Positions 25,866 through 34,829 of a stretch of 64,000 bases of DNA are shown piece by piece. Position 1 is the first letter of the stretch. Each line of letters starts with the position of its first letter. Source of the DNA: JBNLBS01 sp050303415 (GTDB taxonomy: Bacteria > Pseudomonadota > Gammaproteobacteria > Methylococcales > Methylomonadaceae); NCBI GenBank assembly GCA_050303415.1, contig JBNLBS010000018.1:20547-84546 (forward strand). Direction: 5' to 3'. The notes under the pieces were generated by a model. It was not told the DNA's origin. It saw nothing but the letters and a program-made list of their open reading frames with translations, and ran no database searches. Made by a program: the position numbers and the translations under genes.

Positions 25866-26582
25866 ATGTTTTTACAAGAATACTATTCAGGCCCAAACGA
25901 GCAAACAGAAATAACCGCCGAACAAGGCAGCCTGTTTGCAAAAGAAATTGCCAAAGACTTTAACCCGCTGCATGATGCGGATGCTAAGCGCTTTTGTGTC
26001 CCAGGTGATTTATTGTTTGCTATCGTATTGGATAAATACGGCTTAAGTAAAAAAATGAACTTTACCTTTACCGGTATGCTGGGCCATGGTGTGACTCTGG
26101 ATTTTCCCCAAACCGAGGAACAGCAGTTTGATGTCAACGGCAGTAATAACAAAACCATACTTAAAGTAGAGCGTAGCGGAGAACAGTCCAGGGAAGAGGG
26201 CATGCTGGAGACCTTGATCAAAGACTATGTGGCCTTTTCCGGACATAACTTTCCTTACGTGCTGGTGCCATTAATGGCCAAGCAGAATGTTATGATTAAT
26301 CTGTCCAGACCGCTGGTTATGTATGACAGCATGAGTCTCGAATTTGAAACATTGGACTTCAGTAATCCCAAAGTTGAAATGTTAGAGCCGGAACTGACCG
26401 TTAACGGCAAACGCGGCGACGCCTATTTACGTTTTCAGATTAAATCCGATGATAAAATCGTTGGCAGCGGCTTTAAAAAAATAGTCATCAGCGGCATGCG
26501 AGAATATGAAGAAGGTCCTATGCAGGATTTTGTCGACGACTATCTGGCCAGAAAAGAAGGTTATCTGCAATCGGTAAAGTAA
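25866..26582 (+). CDS. DUF3581 family protein
   Basis: A 238-residue cytoplasmic protein matching the DUF3581 family from memory. The N-terminal MFLQEYYSGPNEQTEIT and AKEIAKDFNPLHDADA segments are characteristic. FNPLHD and the following order resemble hotdog-fold (MaoC-like) proteins, but no function is established. The gene is followed by a strong terminator and begins its own unit 95 bp after sbcC. Confidence 0.75.
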   Translation: MFLQEYYSGPNEQTEITAEQGSLFAKEIAKDFNPLHDADAKRFCVPGDLLFAIVLDKYGLSKKMNFTFTGMLGHGVTLDFPQTEEQQFDVNGSNNKTILKVERSGEQSREEGMLETLIKDYVAFSGHNFPYVLVPLMAKQNVMINLSRPLVMYDSMSLEFETLDFSNPKVEMLEPELTVNGKRGDAYLRFQIKSDDKIVGSGFKKIVISGMREYEEGPMQDFVDDYLARKEGYLQSVK

Positions 26583-26648
26583 ACGCCTTTTTAACGATGT
26601 TTAACTTTTATATTCAACGGACAAATCGGTGAATATAAGAAAAATATA

Positions 26649-26676
26649 AAGGGCACGCCATCGTGCCCTTTTTTTT
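26649..26676 (+). terminator. Rho-independent terminator after the DUF3581 gene
   Basis: A 9-bp stem AAGGGCACG / CGTGCCCTT with a 4-nt loop is followed directly by a run of eight T (26669-26676). It ends the upstream gene cleanly before the SGNH-type gene. Confidence 0.92.
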
Positions 26677-26700
26677 ATATCCGTGTCAAATTAAGTTGCT

Positions 26701-27843
26701 ATGTCTATAGAAAAAAATCGTTTAGCCAAGGTGTTTAAATTAATAGTGCTTAATATCCTTATTTTTATAGGCTTAGCTATTTTTTGTTTTATCCCGGTCG
26801 AAGCTTATTACAGGATAAAACAGAGTACCCGACATGTTGACGAAAGCAATTTATTCGGTTTTTGGAACAGTGCCTATCCGGATGCTACGCCGGAAATCTA
26901 CTCATTTAAGCCAGGTTATTATACTCGGTTCATCGATACCTCAGAGGAGTCTTTTCAAGTTAATAAATATGGCTTTAGAGAGATCAATTTTGACCCTGAT
27001 AGACCCGTCGATGTGATTTTTTATGGTGACAGTTTTACCTTTGGTCATGGGGTTAAGCAGGGCAAACGCTTTAGCGACCTTGTCTCGAATAAAAGAAAAA
27101 ATCTGAATATTGCCAATTTTGCTTACAATGCCGGGTTCACAGCACCGCATTATCTGTTACATTTCAGGCTTAATCGATATGCTCCCGAAAAGATTTTTAC
27201 CTTTACTTATTTAGGCAATGATTGCCAGTCTGATTTAAACGAATCGAAACTACTATCGTATAAAGTAGGTGGCTATCCGTTAAGAATTATCGATGCCAAC
27301 GGCAATATTACCGGTGACAGATCCGATTATCCTATTTTTGTTCAGTTTGCCTCGGAACATTCGCTTTTTCTTAAAAAATTTTTTACTAAGTTATATGCCA
27401 GTAAATATGGGGCTTATATTTTCTCAGCCAAATCCAGGCCGAATACGCCTAATACGAAATCTTTTGACAACGGTGAGGAACCGGATGCCTGTTACGATGT
27501 TTTCCGGTATTTAACTGAGTTAAAAACACAGTGTTTGCTAAGAAATCCATCCTGCACATTGGTAAATTTTCTTATTCCACAAGATTTTCTGGTCTATAAC
27601 GACGAAAACCAGGCTAACCATACCCGATTAAACAAGGAAGAACGTGCCCGGGCATTTCAAAAGCGATTGTTGATTAAACAGGTCATGAATAATTGTACAA
27701 CGCTGGATTTAAACTGTATTGATTTGTTACCCGAATTTATTAACATCGCATTCCATCGCTTTTATTTAGCGCGTGATGCGCACTGGAATAATGCCGGGCA
27801 CAAACTGGTAGCTGACCGGGTTTTGCAGGAACTTCCGAAATAA
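26701..27843 (+). CDS. Membrane-anchored SGNH/GDSL-type hydrolase
   Basis: A 380-residue protein. A single N-terminal transmembrane helix (residues ~14-34) would place the rest in the periplasm. The SGNH block I is GDSFTFGHG near residue 110. Block V is DAHWNNAGH near 359, giving the Asp-x-x-His pair. An Asn in YLGNDCQ fits block III. This family includes esterases and AlgX/PatB-type carbohydrate O-acetyl modifiers. No glycan cluster is next to it, so the substrate is unknown. It is convergent with the LapG-like gene. Confidence 0.78.
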   Translation: MSIEKNRLAKVFKLIVLNILIFIGLAIFCFIPVEAYYRIKQSTRHVDESNLFGFWNSAYPDATPEIYSFKPGYYTRFIDTSEESFQVNKYGFREINFDPDRPVDVIFYGDSFTFGHGVKQGKRFSDLVSNKRKNLNIANFAYNAGFTAPHYLLHFRLNRYAPEKIFTFTYLGNDCQSDLNESKLLSYKVGGYPLRIIDANGNITGDRSDYPIFVQFASEHSLFLKKFFTKLYASKYGAYIFSAKSRPNTPNTKSFDNGEEPDACYDVFRYLTELKTQCLLRNPSCTLVNFLIPQDFLVYNDENQANHTRLNKEERARAFQKRLLIKQVMNNCTTLDLNCIDLLPEFINIAFHRFYLARDAHWNNAGHKLVADRVLQELPK

Positions 27844-27935
27844 TAGTTTTTCCGGTAATCAAAACAGGAGCAATTGGCTTGTCAGTACTAATAAGTTAAA
27901 TATTGACACTATGCAAGAAGAGAACTTCTAACGCG

Positions 27936-28598
27936 TTATTGATCACTATGGGACTCGAGTTGCATGCGTTGTAAAAATTCCGTCCATAAACTGGAGCGTT
28001 TTTGGTTGCCGACTTTTTTTCCCATACCCCTCTGCTTGGCAATCCATAAACCTTCGGTATTAAAGCTATAAACCGGTAATAAATCCAGGCGCTGGTAGGC
28101 TGGCAGTATCAGTTTGTTTAAGTTATCCAGAACCAACGGTGTCTCCTCTCTCATACATTGGTAGGTCAGAACCATATGTGCTTTGTTGATTGATAAGGCT
28201 TTTACATAAGTTATGCGTAAACAGTGTTCTGCTACATTTAATTCCCGCAAGGTAAAGTATTTGGCCAGCGCGAAGTCCTCACAATCACCACCGTTTGTGG
28301 CCAGGCTTTCTATAGGAGTGGCCCAGTAATCATGTTGCTGCCAATGGACGCTATCATCTTCAAAATGCAATTTGTTGATAAAATCATTGACCAGAGTTAA
28401 TTTTTCCATAGTGCTCTTGGCCTGATTGTCGGCAATCAAATGGCGCCAGGTTTCAACACGCAGCCTGGCTTGCTCTCCGTAAGACTGTTCTATTTGCTCC
28501 AACTTGGTTTCACTGATTCCCGGTACTTTGCCGGCACAGGAAACGGTTAATAAGACCAGAAACACCAGTTTTAAAATATTAAGCGCACTATTGAACAT
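27936..28598 (-). CDS. lapG: LapG-like periplasmic cysteine protease (BTLCP family)
   Basis: A 220-residue bacterial transglutaminase-like cysteine protease. The triad is Cys106 in GGDCEDFALAKY, His141 in KAHMVLTY, and Asp158 in LVLDNL. LapG cleaves the N-terminus of large surface adhesins when the inner-membrane sensor LapD releases it at low c-di-GMP. The N-terminus ends with LTVSC, a plausible lipobox at Cys21, so this copy could be a lipoprotein, unlike standard LapG. Neither LapD nor an RTX adhesin is in the window. Its presence fits the c-di-GMP-related proteins nearby. Confidence 0.83.
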   Translation of the reverse strand: MFNSALNILKLVFLVLLTVSCAGKVPGISETKLEQIEQSYGEQARLRVETWRHLIADNQAKSTMEKLTLVNDFINKLHFEDDSVHWQQHDYWATPIESLATNGGDCEDFALAKYFTLRELNVAEHCLRITYVKALSINKAHMVLTYQCMREETPLVLDNLNKLILPAYQRLDLLPVYSFNTEGLWIAKQRGMGKKVGNQKRSSLWTEFLQRMQLESHSDQ

Positions 28599-28795
28599 GG
28601 GTATTTACCGTTTGAATTTGAGACTATGACTTGCAATGCCGTATCGTCAGAAAGGAGATTCGATAGTTAAGCTGAAATAGGAAAACTATTTGCTTGATAA
28701 TAGCTATAGTTTTGTATATGGACAACCGTAATACAGAAAATAGGGAAGTTTTTTTATTGTCTGTTATTTCATCGTCTTGAAGGGGGGAGGTAGTT

Positions 28796-29371
28796 TTGCT
28801 GATAAAAGACGCCGACAGGGAAGATGCTGTTGATTTGGCCAAATTAATTAATTTGGCGGGTGAGGGGATTCCCGAATATTTATGGAAAGATATGGCCGAA
28901 AAGGGTGAGTCGCCTTGGGATGTAGGTGCTAAAAGGGCGGCCCGGGAGGAAGGCGGCTTCAGTTATAAAAATGCGAGAGTATGCGTCGCAGATAATATTC
29001 TTATCGGAATGATTATGTCTTATCGACAGGATAATCCCTACCATTTTGGGAATATTAACGACTTTCCTCGTATTGTTCGTCCATTAATTGAATTGGAATC
29101 GAAGGCGCCCGGAAGCTGGTATATAAATGCAGTGGCAACATTTGAACAATACCGAGGTCAAGGTGTCGCCCAGGCATTAATAATTGATACAGAGTGTAAA
29201 GCCAAAGCTGTTGGATGTGATGCTATCAGCCTGATTGTTGCCTCTGAAAATAGGCAGGCAAAGAAGTTGTATGATTTTTTAGGTTTTAACGTCACAGATG
29301 TTTTGCCTGTCGTTACTTTTCCAGGCTGCAGATGTGGTGGCAATTGGCTGTTAATGATAAAAGAGCTGTGA
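28796..29371 (+). CDS. GNAT-family N-acetyltransferase
   Basis: A 191-residue GNAT protein. The start is TTG at 28796, 6 nt after GGGGGGAGG, the only good ribosome binding site. The acetyl-CoA loop is YRGQGVAQALI (consensus [RQ]xxGx[GA]), and the later ASENRQAKKLYDFLGF segment is the usual C-terminal motif B. An amine group on a protein or small molecule is the likely target; the sequence does not say which. It is divergent from the LapG-like gene. Confidence 0.85.
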   Translation: MLIKDADREDAVDLAKLINLAGEGIPEYLWKDMAEKGESPWDVGAKRAAREEGGFSYKNARVCVADNILIGMIMSYRQDNPYHFGNINDFPRIVRPLIELESKAPGSWYINAVATFEQYRGQGVAQALIIDTECKAKAVGCDAISLIVASENRQAKKLYDFLGFNVTDVLPVVTFPGCRCGGNWLLMIKEL

Positions 29372-29568
29372 TATGCGTTCAGCAGCTTAATTACACTTTT
29401 CGAGGGACAAAATTTAAGCTTAAATTCAGATAATGTGTACAATGACGGAAATGCCCTGTATACCCAGCGCCTCATTTTTAGGAATTGATGAATAGCGATG
29501 GTTGATATTGTTTTTGTGTCATCTTTTGCTTGGTTCAGTGCGCGATTCATTAAATTTTTGGAGTATTT

Positions 29569-30339
29569 ATGTGCTGGAGTGGAGAAGCGTCGGCGGGGCT
29601 GGCTGCTACGGGGTTTATAAGCACGGCTTATTTTTATTATAAGGGTGAGTCAAAAGCCCTATGCGGTGCACTGGCTTACTTTTCTTTGATGGAGTTGTTA
29701 CAGGCCTATACCTATACTGTCATTGATCAATGTTATAACTCGAACAATCAGATTGCGACGTTTCTGGGTTATATGCATATCGCTTTTCAGCCCTTTTTTG
29801 TCAATGCGGTTGCATTGCATTTTATTCCGAAAGAAGTCCGCCAGCGTATTGAAGCCACTGTATATATGTTATGTTTTGTTGCCGCAGTGGTTTTTATGAT
29901 GCGGATTTACCCGTTTGACTGGTTTAACTACTGCTTTGATAAAAGTTACCGATTACCCTTTTTTAGCAGCGATTCGTTGAGTATGCCTTTTTGCGGTAAA
30001 CAAATCTGTTCAACATCAGGGGAATGGCATATTGCCTGGGCGATTCCTGCCAATGACAGTATTCAGATGGCCAATTCCTATGTTTATGCTGCATTTTTGC
30101 TACCACTTTTTTATGGCTCCTGGCGTATGGTGTTATATCATTTTATTACCGGGCCTACGCTGGCATTTATGAGTACCAGCAATATGAATGAGTGGGCGGC
30201 AGTATGGTGTCTATATTCCATCGGTTTATTATTGTTACTGATTAAGACGCCAATCCGACAGTATTTGTATACCCGACGTTGGTACGGGCTAAGTTATCCG
30301 AATTTTTTATCTGTTGACCCGCTAAAGCTTAACAAATAA
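29569..30339 (+). CDS. Polytopic membrane protein, DUF5765-like
   Basis: A 256-residue integral membrane protein with about seven hydrophobic helices. It opens with MCWSGEASAG, a hallmark I associate with the DUF5765/DUF6629-type family. Conserved-looking Trp, His and Cys residues lie between helices (WHIAWAIP and others). No function is known for the family. It stands alone downstream of the GNAT gene, 197 bp away. Confidence 0.55.
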   Translation: MCWSGEASAGLAATGFISTAYFYYKGESKALCGALAYFSLMELLQAYTYTVIDQCYNSNNQIATFLGYMHIAFQPFFVNAVALHFIPKEVRQRIEATVYMLCFVAAVVFMMRIYPFDWFNYCFDKSYRLPFFSSDSLSMPFCGKQICSTSGEWHIAWAIPANDSIQMANSYVYAAFLLPLFYGSWRMVLYHFITGPTLAFMSTSNMNEWAAVWCLYSIGLLLLLIKTPIRQYLYTRRWYGLSYPNFLSVDPLKLNK

Positions 30340-30429
30340 CAGAGATATAGATTGGGCGGAGGGGAAAATACGATCGGCCAGGGGAGGGGGGTAAGTGTTT
30401 AAAATTGACTAAGCTGTTTTTGTCAATTG

Positions 30430-30672
30430 TTATGAACCGCCCCATTCTTCCAGCCACAATCTGACTGTTGCTTCATCGATGTCTTTTCCCGCTTTAGAAA
30501 AATCCAGTATGGAGGCAGCTGTTGAGCCTTGAGCTTTTTCATGGGCCTGTTTTTTCAAAAAGTCCCTAACTGCCTGGTTAATCAGCCAGTCTTTGCTGCG
30601 ATGCAATTCTTCTGCTGCAGTATTTAAAGATTCTTCCACGTCTGATTGAAGTTGAATGCTTGTTACAGTCAT
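30430..30672 (-). CDS. Ribbon-helix-helix (CopG-like) protein, possible orphan antitoxin
   Basis: An 80-residue protein starting at ATG 30672, 5 nt after GGGGAGG. A start nine codons upstream lacks this site. The first ~45 residues form an RHH domain (TSIQLQSDVEESLNTAAEELHRSKDW motif pattern, residues about 4-30). The tail, rich in Glu and ending in RLWLEEWGGS, could be a toxin-binding segment. No ParE/RelE-type toxin gene is adjacent on either side, so if it is an antitoxin it is an orphan. Confidence 0.72.
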   Translation of the reverse strand: MTVTSIQLQSDVEESLNTAAEELHRSKDWLINQAVRDFLKKQAHEKAQGSTAASILDFSKAGKDIDEATVRLWLEEWGGS

Positions 30673-30920
30673 AAAACCTCCCCGGTCAACACTAGGCAAA
30701 TTTCAAGGTAACATATAAAAAAGATAAAAAAAAGTATTAAAATTAAGTTTTTATGCTGTTATCTTAAAAAAAACATCAAGTTCTTGACGCAAGCTGAACG
30801 GTAGTGATTAGAGACACTGGTTAAAGTAGCATTTTGGCCTGGCAATATGATCCTGTGGCGGCCAGTATGGCTGATACACACTGGCCGCAAATAAAGCCAA
30901 GCGAAAAGTGGTGGTTAGCG

Positions 30921-31037
30921 TTACGGTCTAAGTTCGCCTGAGGATAAAAAAGTAAACAACATGGGCATTAGTACCAAAATTGCATAAACGACAGCAATAG
31001 CGCCAATAGCCAATAAGAAACCTTTTAAATTCTGCAT
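30921..31037 (-). CDS. 38-residue single-pass membrane protein
   Basis: A short reading frame from ATG 31037 to TAA 30921. It has an AGAGG ribosome binding site 7 nt upstream. The product is polar at the start (MQNLKG), has a hydrophobic helix from about residue 7 to 31, and ends in SSGELRP. This is typical of genuine small membrane proteins. No similarity is recognised. It lies in an otherwise empty stretch between the RHH gene and TIGR04073. Confidence 0.55.
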   Translation of the reverse strand: MQNLKGFLLAIGAIAVVYAILVLMPMLFTFLSSGELRP

Positions 31038-31283
31038 AATATGAGCCTCTTTTTTTGGATGACTCTGTCAAATATACGCTTAACGTATAAGATAGCAAAT
31101 TAAATCAATAAGATATGTTTATGTTGGGTGGGTAAAATTACTTAGCTGTGAATGTGTTATAAAGAATTATCGGTAACCGGCTTTAAAACACAAGAAGTGA
31201 ATCCATTGCAATAGAATAGCCGGCAAGGCTGAAATAAATACACAAGTTGGTTGAGCAAGAAAAGATTGGATTTATAGATAAAC

Positions 31284-31323
31284 AGCCGGCATTAGGAACT
31301 GCTTGGTTGCTAATGCCGGCTGT
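31284..31323 (-). terminator. Terminator-like hairpin after the TIGR04073 gene
   Basis: A perfect 13-bp stem CAGCCGGCATTAG / CTAATGCCGGCTG with a 14-nt loop begins 14 bp after the stop codon. On the minus strand it is followed by TTTATCTATAAATCC, a moderately T-rich tail. Confidence 0.75.
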
Positions 31324-31336
31324 AAAGACTGTTCAG

Positions 31337-31729
31337 TTATTGGTTTTCAAAGTCCAACACGAAGATATTTTCATATTGTGTATCTTTTTCAAAATATAAC
31401 TGCCAGGGATGAATCGGGTCGGTAACCGGCTTAGTAGGTAACGGCAAGGTAAGAAGGTCGAGTATACCAACGCCTATACGACCAGCCATGTTGACTAGTC
31501 CCTGAAAGCCTCCGCCAACAAAACCATAGAATACATTGCTTTCATTAGTGCGGTTAATAATGTTTTTGGGTATTTCCAGCACGGATAAACCAATATTACT
31601 CATACTTCTGGCAAACTTATCACTGGTTTTATCACCATAACTTTGTTGTTCGGCACTGCTCAGTGGTGAAAAAAAGACTAACAACACTGTTATTAACGTA
31701 ATAAAAAGGGCGTGTTTATTTTTTCTCAT
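31337..31729 (-). CDS. TIGR04073-family exosortase-associated protein
   Basis: A 130-residue exported protein with a signal peptide (hydrophobic residues 8-24, cleavage near SSA). The core reads KFARSMSNIGLSVLEIPKNI and later GFVGGGFQGLVNMAGRIGVGILDLLTLP. From memory this matches the TIGR04073 family, seen in genomes with exosortase/EpsH-type extracellular polysaccharide systems. Function is unknown. No exosortase or PEP-CTERM gene is in the window. Confidence 0.72.
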   Translation of the reverse strand: MRKNKHALFITLITVLLVFFSPLSSAEQQSYGDKTSDKFARSMSNIGLSVLEIPKNIINRTNESNVFYGFVGGGFQGLVNMAGRIGVGILDLLTLPLPTKPVTDPIHPWQLYFEKDTQYENIFVLDFENQ

Positions 31730-31786
31730 GGGTAATCCTGTGAATTTCTTTTTATATTAGAGTCAGTATAGCAGAGCTTTTAAGTC

Positions 31787-34045
31787 TTATTTCTTTAGCG
31801 CTTTTGCAAAAGCATTGGCCATTGAGCCTTGTGGCTGTTTGGCCGGCTTTTGGGTTTTGCCGCGAGCAGGCTTAACTTTGCTGACAGCATCATCCTGTTT
31901 CATGGTTAATGAAATACGCTTTCTGGCAACATCCACTTCCAATACTTTAACCTTGACCATATCGCCGGTTTTAACTGCATCACGCGGGTCTTTAATAAAA
32001 GAGTCGGACAGGTGGGAAATGTGTACCAAGCCATCCTGATGTACGCCTATATCAATAAATGCGCCGAAATTGGCAACATTGGTGACCACTCCTTCAAGTT
32101 TCATGCCCGGCGTCAGGTCGGTAATTTTTTCCACCCCTTCTTTAAAGCTGACGCTTTTAAATTCAGGGCGTGGATCCCGGCCGGGTTTTTCAAGTTCCTG
32201 TAAAATATCGGTTACGGTCGGCAAGCCAAATTGCTCATTAGTAAAATTTGCCGGGTTTAATTGCCGCAAAATCGGATTATTAATCAGTTTGCCAATTGGT
32301 TCACCGGTTTCTTTAATAATGGCTTCAACCACGGGATAAGCTTCCGGGTGAACGGCTGAGGAATCCAACGGATTATCGCCGTTAACAATACGTAAAAAAC
32401 CGGCCGCCTGCTGATAAGCCTTATCTCCAAGGCGCGGGACTTTTTTTAGTTGGGCTCGATTATGGAAAGGCCCGTTTTCATCACGATAATTAACAATGTT
32501 TTGCCCAACACTGTCGGACAAACCGGAGACTTGTTTTAGTAATGATACCGATGCCGTGTTTACATCAACCCCGACAGCATTGACACAGTCTTCGACAACG
32601 GCATCCAGCATCCTGGCCAATTGGCTTTGGTTGACATCATGCTGGTATTGGCCGACGCCGATAGACCTGGGTTCAATCTTGACGAGTTCTGCCAAGGGGT
32701 CCTGCAAGCGTCTGGCAATGGATACAGCACCCCTTAGAGAAACATCCAGTTGTGGAAATTCTTTAGCCGCCAGTGCGGAGGCGGAATAAACCGATGCTCC
32801 CGCCTCGGAAACCATGATTTTGTTAAATTTAAGCTCTGTATGTTGCTTCATTAAGTCGGCAACCAGTTGATCGGTTTCCCTGGAACCCGTGCCGTTACCA
32901 ATACTGACTAGATTAACCTGGTGCTGTTGAATCATTTTGGCCAGTGTATCGATAGACTCATTCCACTGATTGCGTGGCGCATGGGGATAAATGGTCTCAG
33001 TTGCCAGCAATTTTCCGGTACCATCAACTACTGCAACTTTTACCCCGGTGCGGATACCGGGATCCAGTCCCATGGTGGCTTTGGCTCCCGCTGGGGCGGC
33101 CAGTAACAAGTCTCGCAGGTTGCTGGCGAAGACTCTAATCGCTTCAAGTTCTGCGGCCTCTTTAAGACGCAGTTTCAAATCAAGGTCTATACGGGTGAAC
33201 AGTTTGACTTTCCACGCGAATTTGGCAGTTAAAGCCAGCCAAGCATCAGCAGGTTTGTTGGTGTCGGTAACATTTAAATGTTTTGCTACTCTTTGTTCAT
33301 AGTGTTGATGCGCGATGTCTTCATCACTGTCCGGTTTTAGCGTTAGACTTAACAGATCTTCATTGCGACCACGAAATAATGCTAATGCACGATGTGAGGG
33401 AATCTTTTTAATAGCTTCCTGATAATCAAAATAATCTTTAAATTTGACCGCTTCCTGTTCTTTATCTTTCACTACAGTCGCGTGAATAATGCCTTTATCC
33501 CAGATATGTTCACGCAGTTCAGCCAGTAATTCGGCATCTTCGGAAACTCTTTCCATAATGATTTGTCTGGCTCCATCCAGTGCCGCTTTCGTATCGGCAA
33601 TACCTTTGTCGGCATCTATATAATCTTCTGCGGCCTGCTCGGGAATAAGTTCACGATTGTTCAGCAGGGCATCGGCTAACGGTTCTAGGCCTGCTTCGCG
33701 CGCCTGTTGTGCTTTGGTGCGGCGCTTGGGTTTGTAAGGTAGATAAAGATCTTCAAGCAGCGTTTTGCTGTCGGCAGCATTGATCGCCTGTTCCAGGTCC
33801 GGCGTGAGTTTGCCCTGGCTGTTGATGCTGTCCAGAATGCTGGCACGACGGTCATTTAGTTCACGCAGGTAAATCAGTCGTTCTTCCAGTGTGCGCAACT
33901 GAGTGTCATCTAGAGCGCCAGTCGCTTCTTTTCGGTAACGGGCAATAAACGGAACAGTCGCACCTTCGTCAAGTAGAGTTACTGCTGCGCTGACTTGTTT
34001 GGGGTTGACCGAGAGTTCTTTTGCAATGCGTTGGATAACGTCCAT
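31787..34045 (-). CDS. tex: Tex-family RNA-binding transcription accessory protein
   Basis: A 752-residue Tex protein of normal length. The N-terminal helical region (VPFIARYRKEATGALDD, near residue 30) leads to a YqgF-like nuclease-fold domain (MGLDPGIRTGVKVAVVD, near 325). Helix-hairpin-helix motifs follow around 500-560. A C-terminal S1 RNA-binding domain (GAFIDIGVHQDGLVHIS) covers about 645-715. Tex binds RNA and acts in transcription and rRNA-related processes. The gene is monocistronic. Confidence 0.95.
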   Translation of the reverse strand: MDVIQRIAKELSVNPKQVSAAVTLLDEGATVPFIARYRKEATGALDDTQLRTLEERLIYLRELNDRRASILDSINSQGKLTPDLEQAINAADSKTLLEDLYLPYKPKRRTKAQQAREAGLEPLADALLNNRELIPEQAAEDYIDADKGIADTKAALDGARQIIMERVSEDAELLAELREHIWDKGIIHATVVKDKEQEAVKFKDYFDYQEAIKKIPSHRALALFRGRNEDLLSLTLKPDSDEDIAHQHYEQRVAKHLNVTDTNKPADAWLALTAKFAWKVKLFTRIDLDLKLRLKEAAELEAIRVFASNLRDLLLAAPAGAKATMGLDPGIRTGVKVAVVDGTGKLLATETIYPHAPRNQWNESIDTLAKMIQQHQVNLVSIGNGTGSRETDQLVADLMKQHTELKFNKIMVSEAGASVYSASALAAKEFPQLDVSLRGAVSIARRLQDPLAELVKIEPRSIGVGQYQHDVNQSQLARMLDAVVEDCVNAVGVDVNTASVSLLKQVSGLSDSVGQNIVNYRDENGPFHNRAQLKKVPRLGDKAYQQAAGFLRIVNGDNPLDSSAVHPEAYPVVEAIIKETGEPIGKLINNPILRQLNPANFTNEQFGLPTVTDILQELEKPGRDPRPEFKSVSFKEGVEKITDLTPGMKLEGVVTNVANFGAFIDIGVHQDGLVHISHLSDSFIKDPRDAVKTGDMVKVKVLEVDVARKRISLTMKQDDAVSKVKPARGKTQKPAKQPQGSMANAFAKALKK

Positions 34046-34279
34046 AGTCCTTTATTCTCAATAAAAAATCTGCAAAGTATAGCAATACGATAGACTAAAA
34101 AATACCAATTGTAATTGATCTTTATCTTAATTATTTGAATTCAATAATTTTGATACAGTGCAAGAGCTTATATTTCAAAGAAATATTTTTTAGTCTTAAA
34201 TTGTTGGAGAGTAAGTTGATGAATAAATAAGTTGGATTGTTTAGACGTGTTAGAAATTCTGTGTCATTTTATTAAAATG

Positions 34280-34575
34280 TTATTTAAGAGGAATGATACA
34301 TTTTAATAAAAGATCGGCCATGAATTCAAAGCGCCTTTGTCCGGGGGAGCCGTATAAATGAATCTTAATTCCTTCGATGTTAACAATTCCATATTCCATC
34401 GTAACGGTTGTTGATTCTTTTCGGTGTAATGCATTTTTCCGAAGTTTTAGCCTCGGTACCGATTACAGGGGGGGCGCTGAGTACATTTATGGATGCTGTT
34501 TTTCCAGAGCCAACATTACCAACTACAACAATTTTTAATTCATTAGCCCTTGTCTTTTTTGTTGTTTTTTTTGTG
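34280..34575 (-). pseudogene. Truncated and frameshifted COG2229-type small GTPase
   Basis: On the minus strand one frame encodes an N-terminal GTPase core, KIVVVGNVGSGKTASINVL, with an intact Walker A (VGNVGSGKT). It then continues to about KRINNRYDG and a stop. A shift of one base near 34405 restores STTVTMEYGIVNIEG and IHLYGSPGQRRFEFMADLL, which match the STTVAMDYGVM and IHLYGTPGQERFDFMWDIL of the intact GTPase at 36785-37324. The frame then ends at a stop (34280-34282), so the C-terminal half, including the G4 and G5 motifs, is missing. An upstream A-rich tract offers a possible start that is also out of frame. It points away from the operon. Confidence 0.82.
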
Positions 34576-34753
34576 ACATTAAAATGGTTTTAAATGTGCT
34601 TTTTAGAATTTGGGAGAAACGTATTTGTTCTCATGACAAATTCGGAACGGCAAATAAAAGTAAATTTGGTCTCTAAGAACTAACCCTCTGCCTCAGGTAT
34701 GGAATCTTATACATTTGGTTTGTTGAAAATGTAGTTGAGCCATTTTTTTAAGC

Positions 34754-34759
34754 TATAAT
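34754..34759 (+). promoter_or_regulatory. Possible -10 box of the GTPase/Roadblock operon
   Basis: A consensus TATAAT lies 70 bp before the first gene of the operon. A TTGAGC upstream has only a 13-bp spacer, so the -35 element is uncertain. The rest of 34590-34829 is AT-rich and shows no gene. Confidence 0.35.
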
Positions 34760-34829
34760 CAAAAATTTATGTGTGACTATCAAGTTTTTCACGGATGATT
34801 AACTTTGAATTAAGGTCGTTTAAACCAAA

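Noticed and set aside
34408..34593. Plus-strand 61-codon frame in the spacer before the GTPase operon
   Set aside because: The minus strand here encodes clear GTPase motifs, so the plus-strand frame is incidental.
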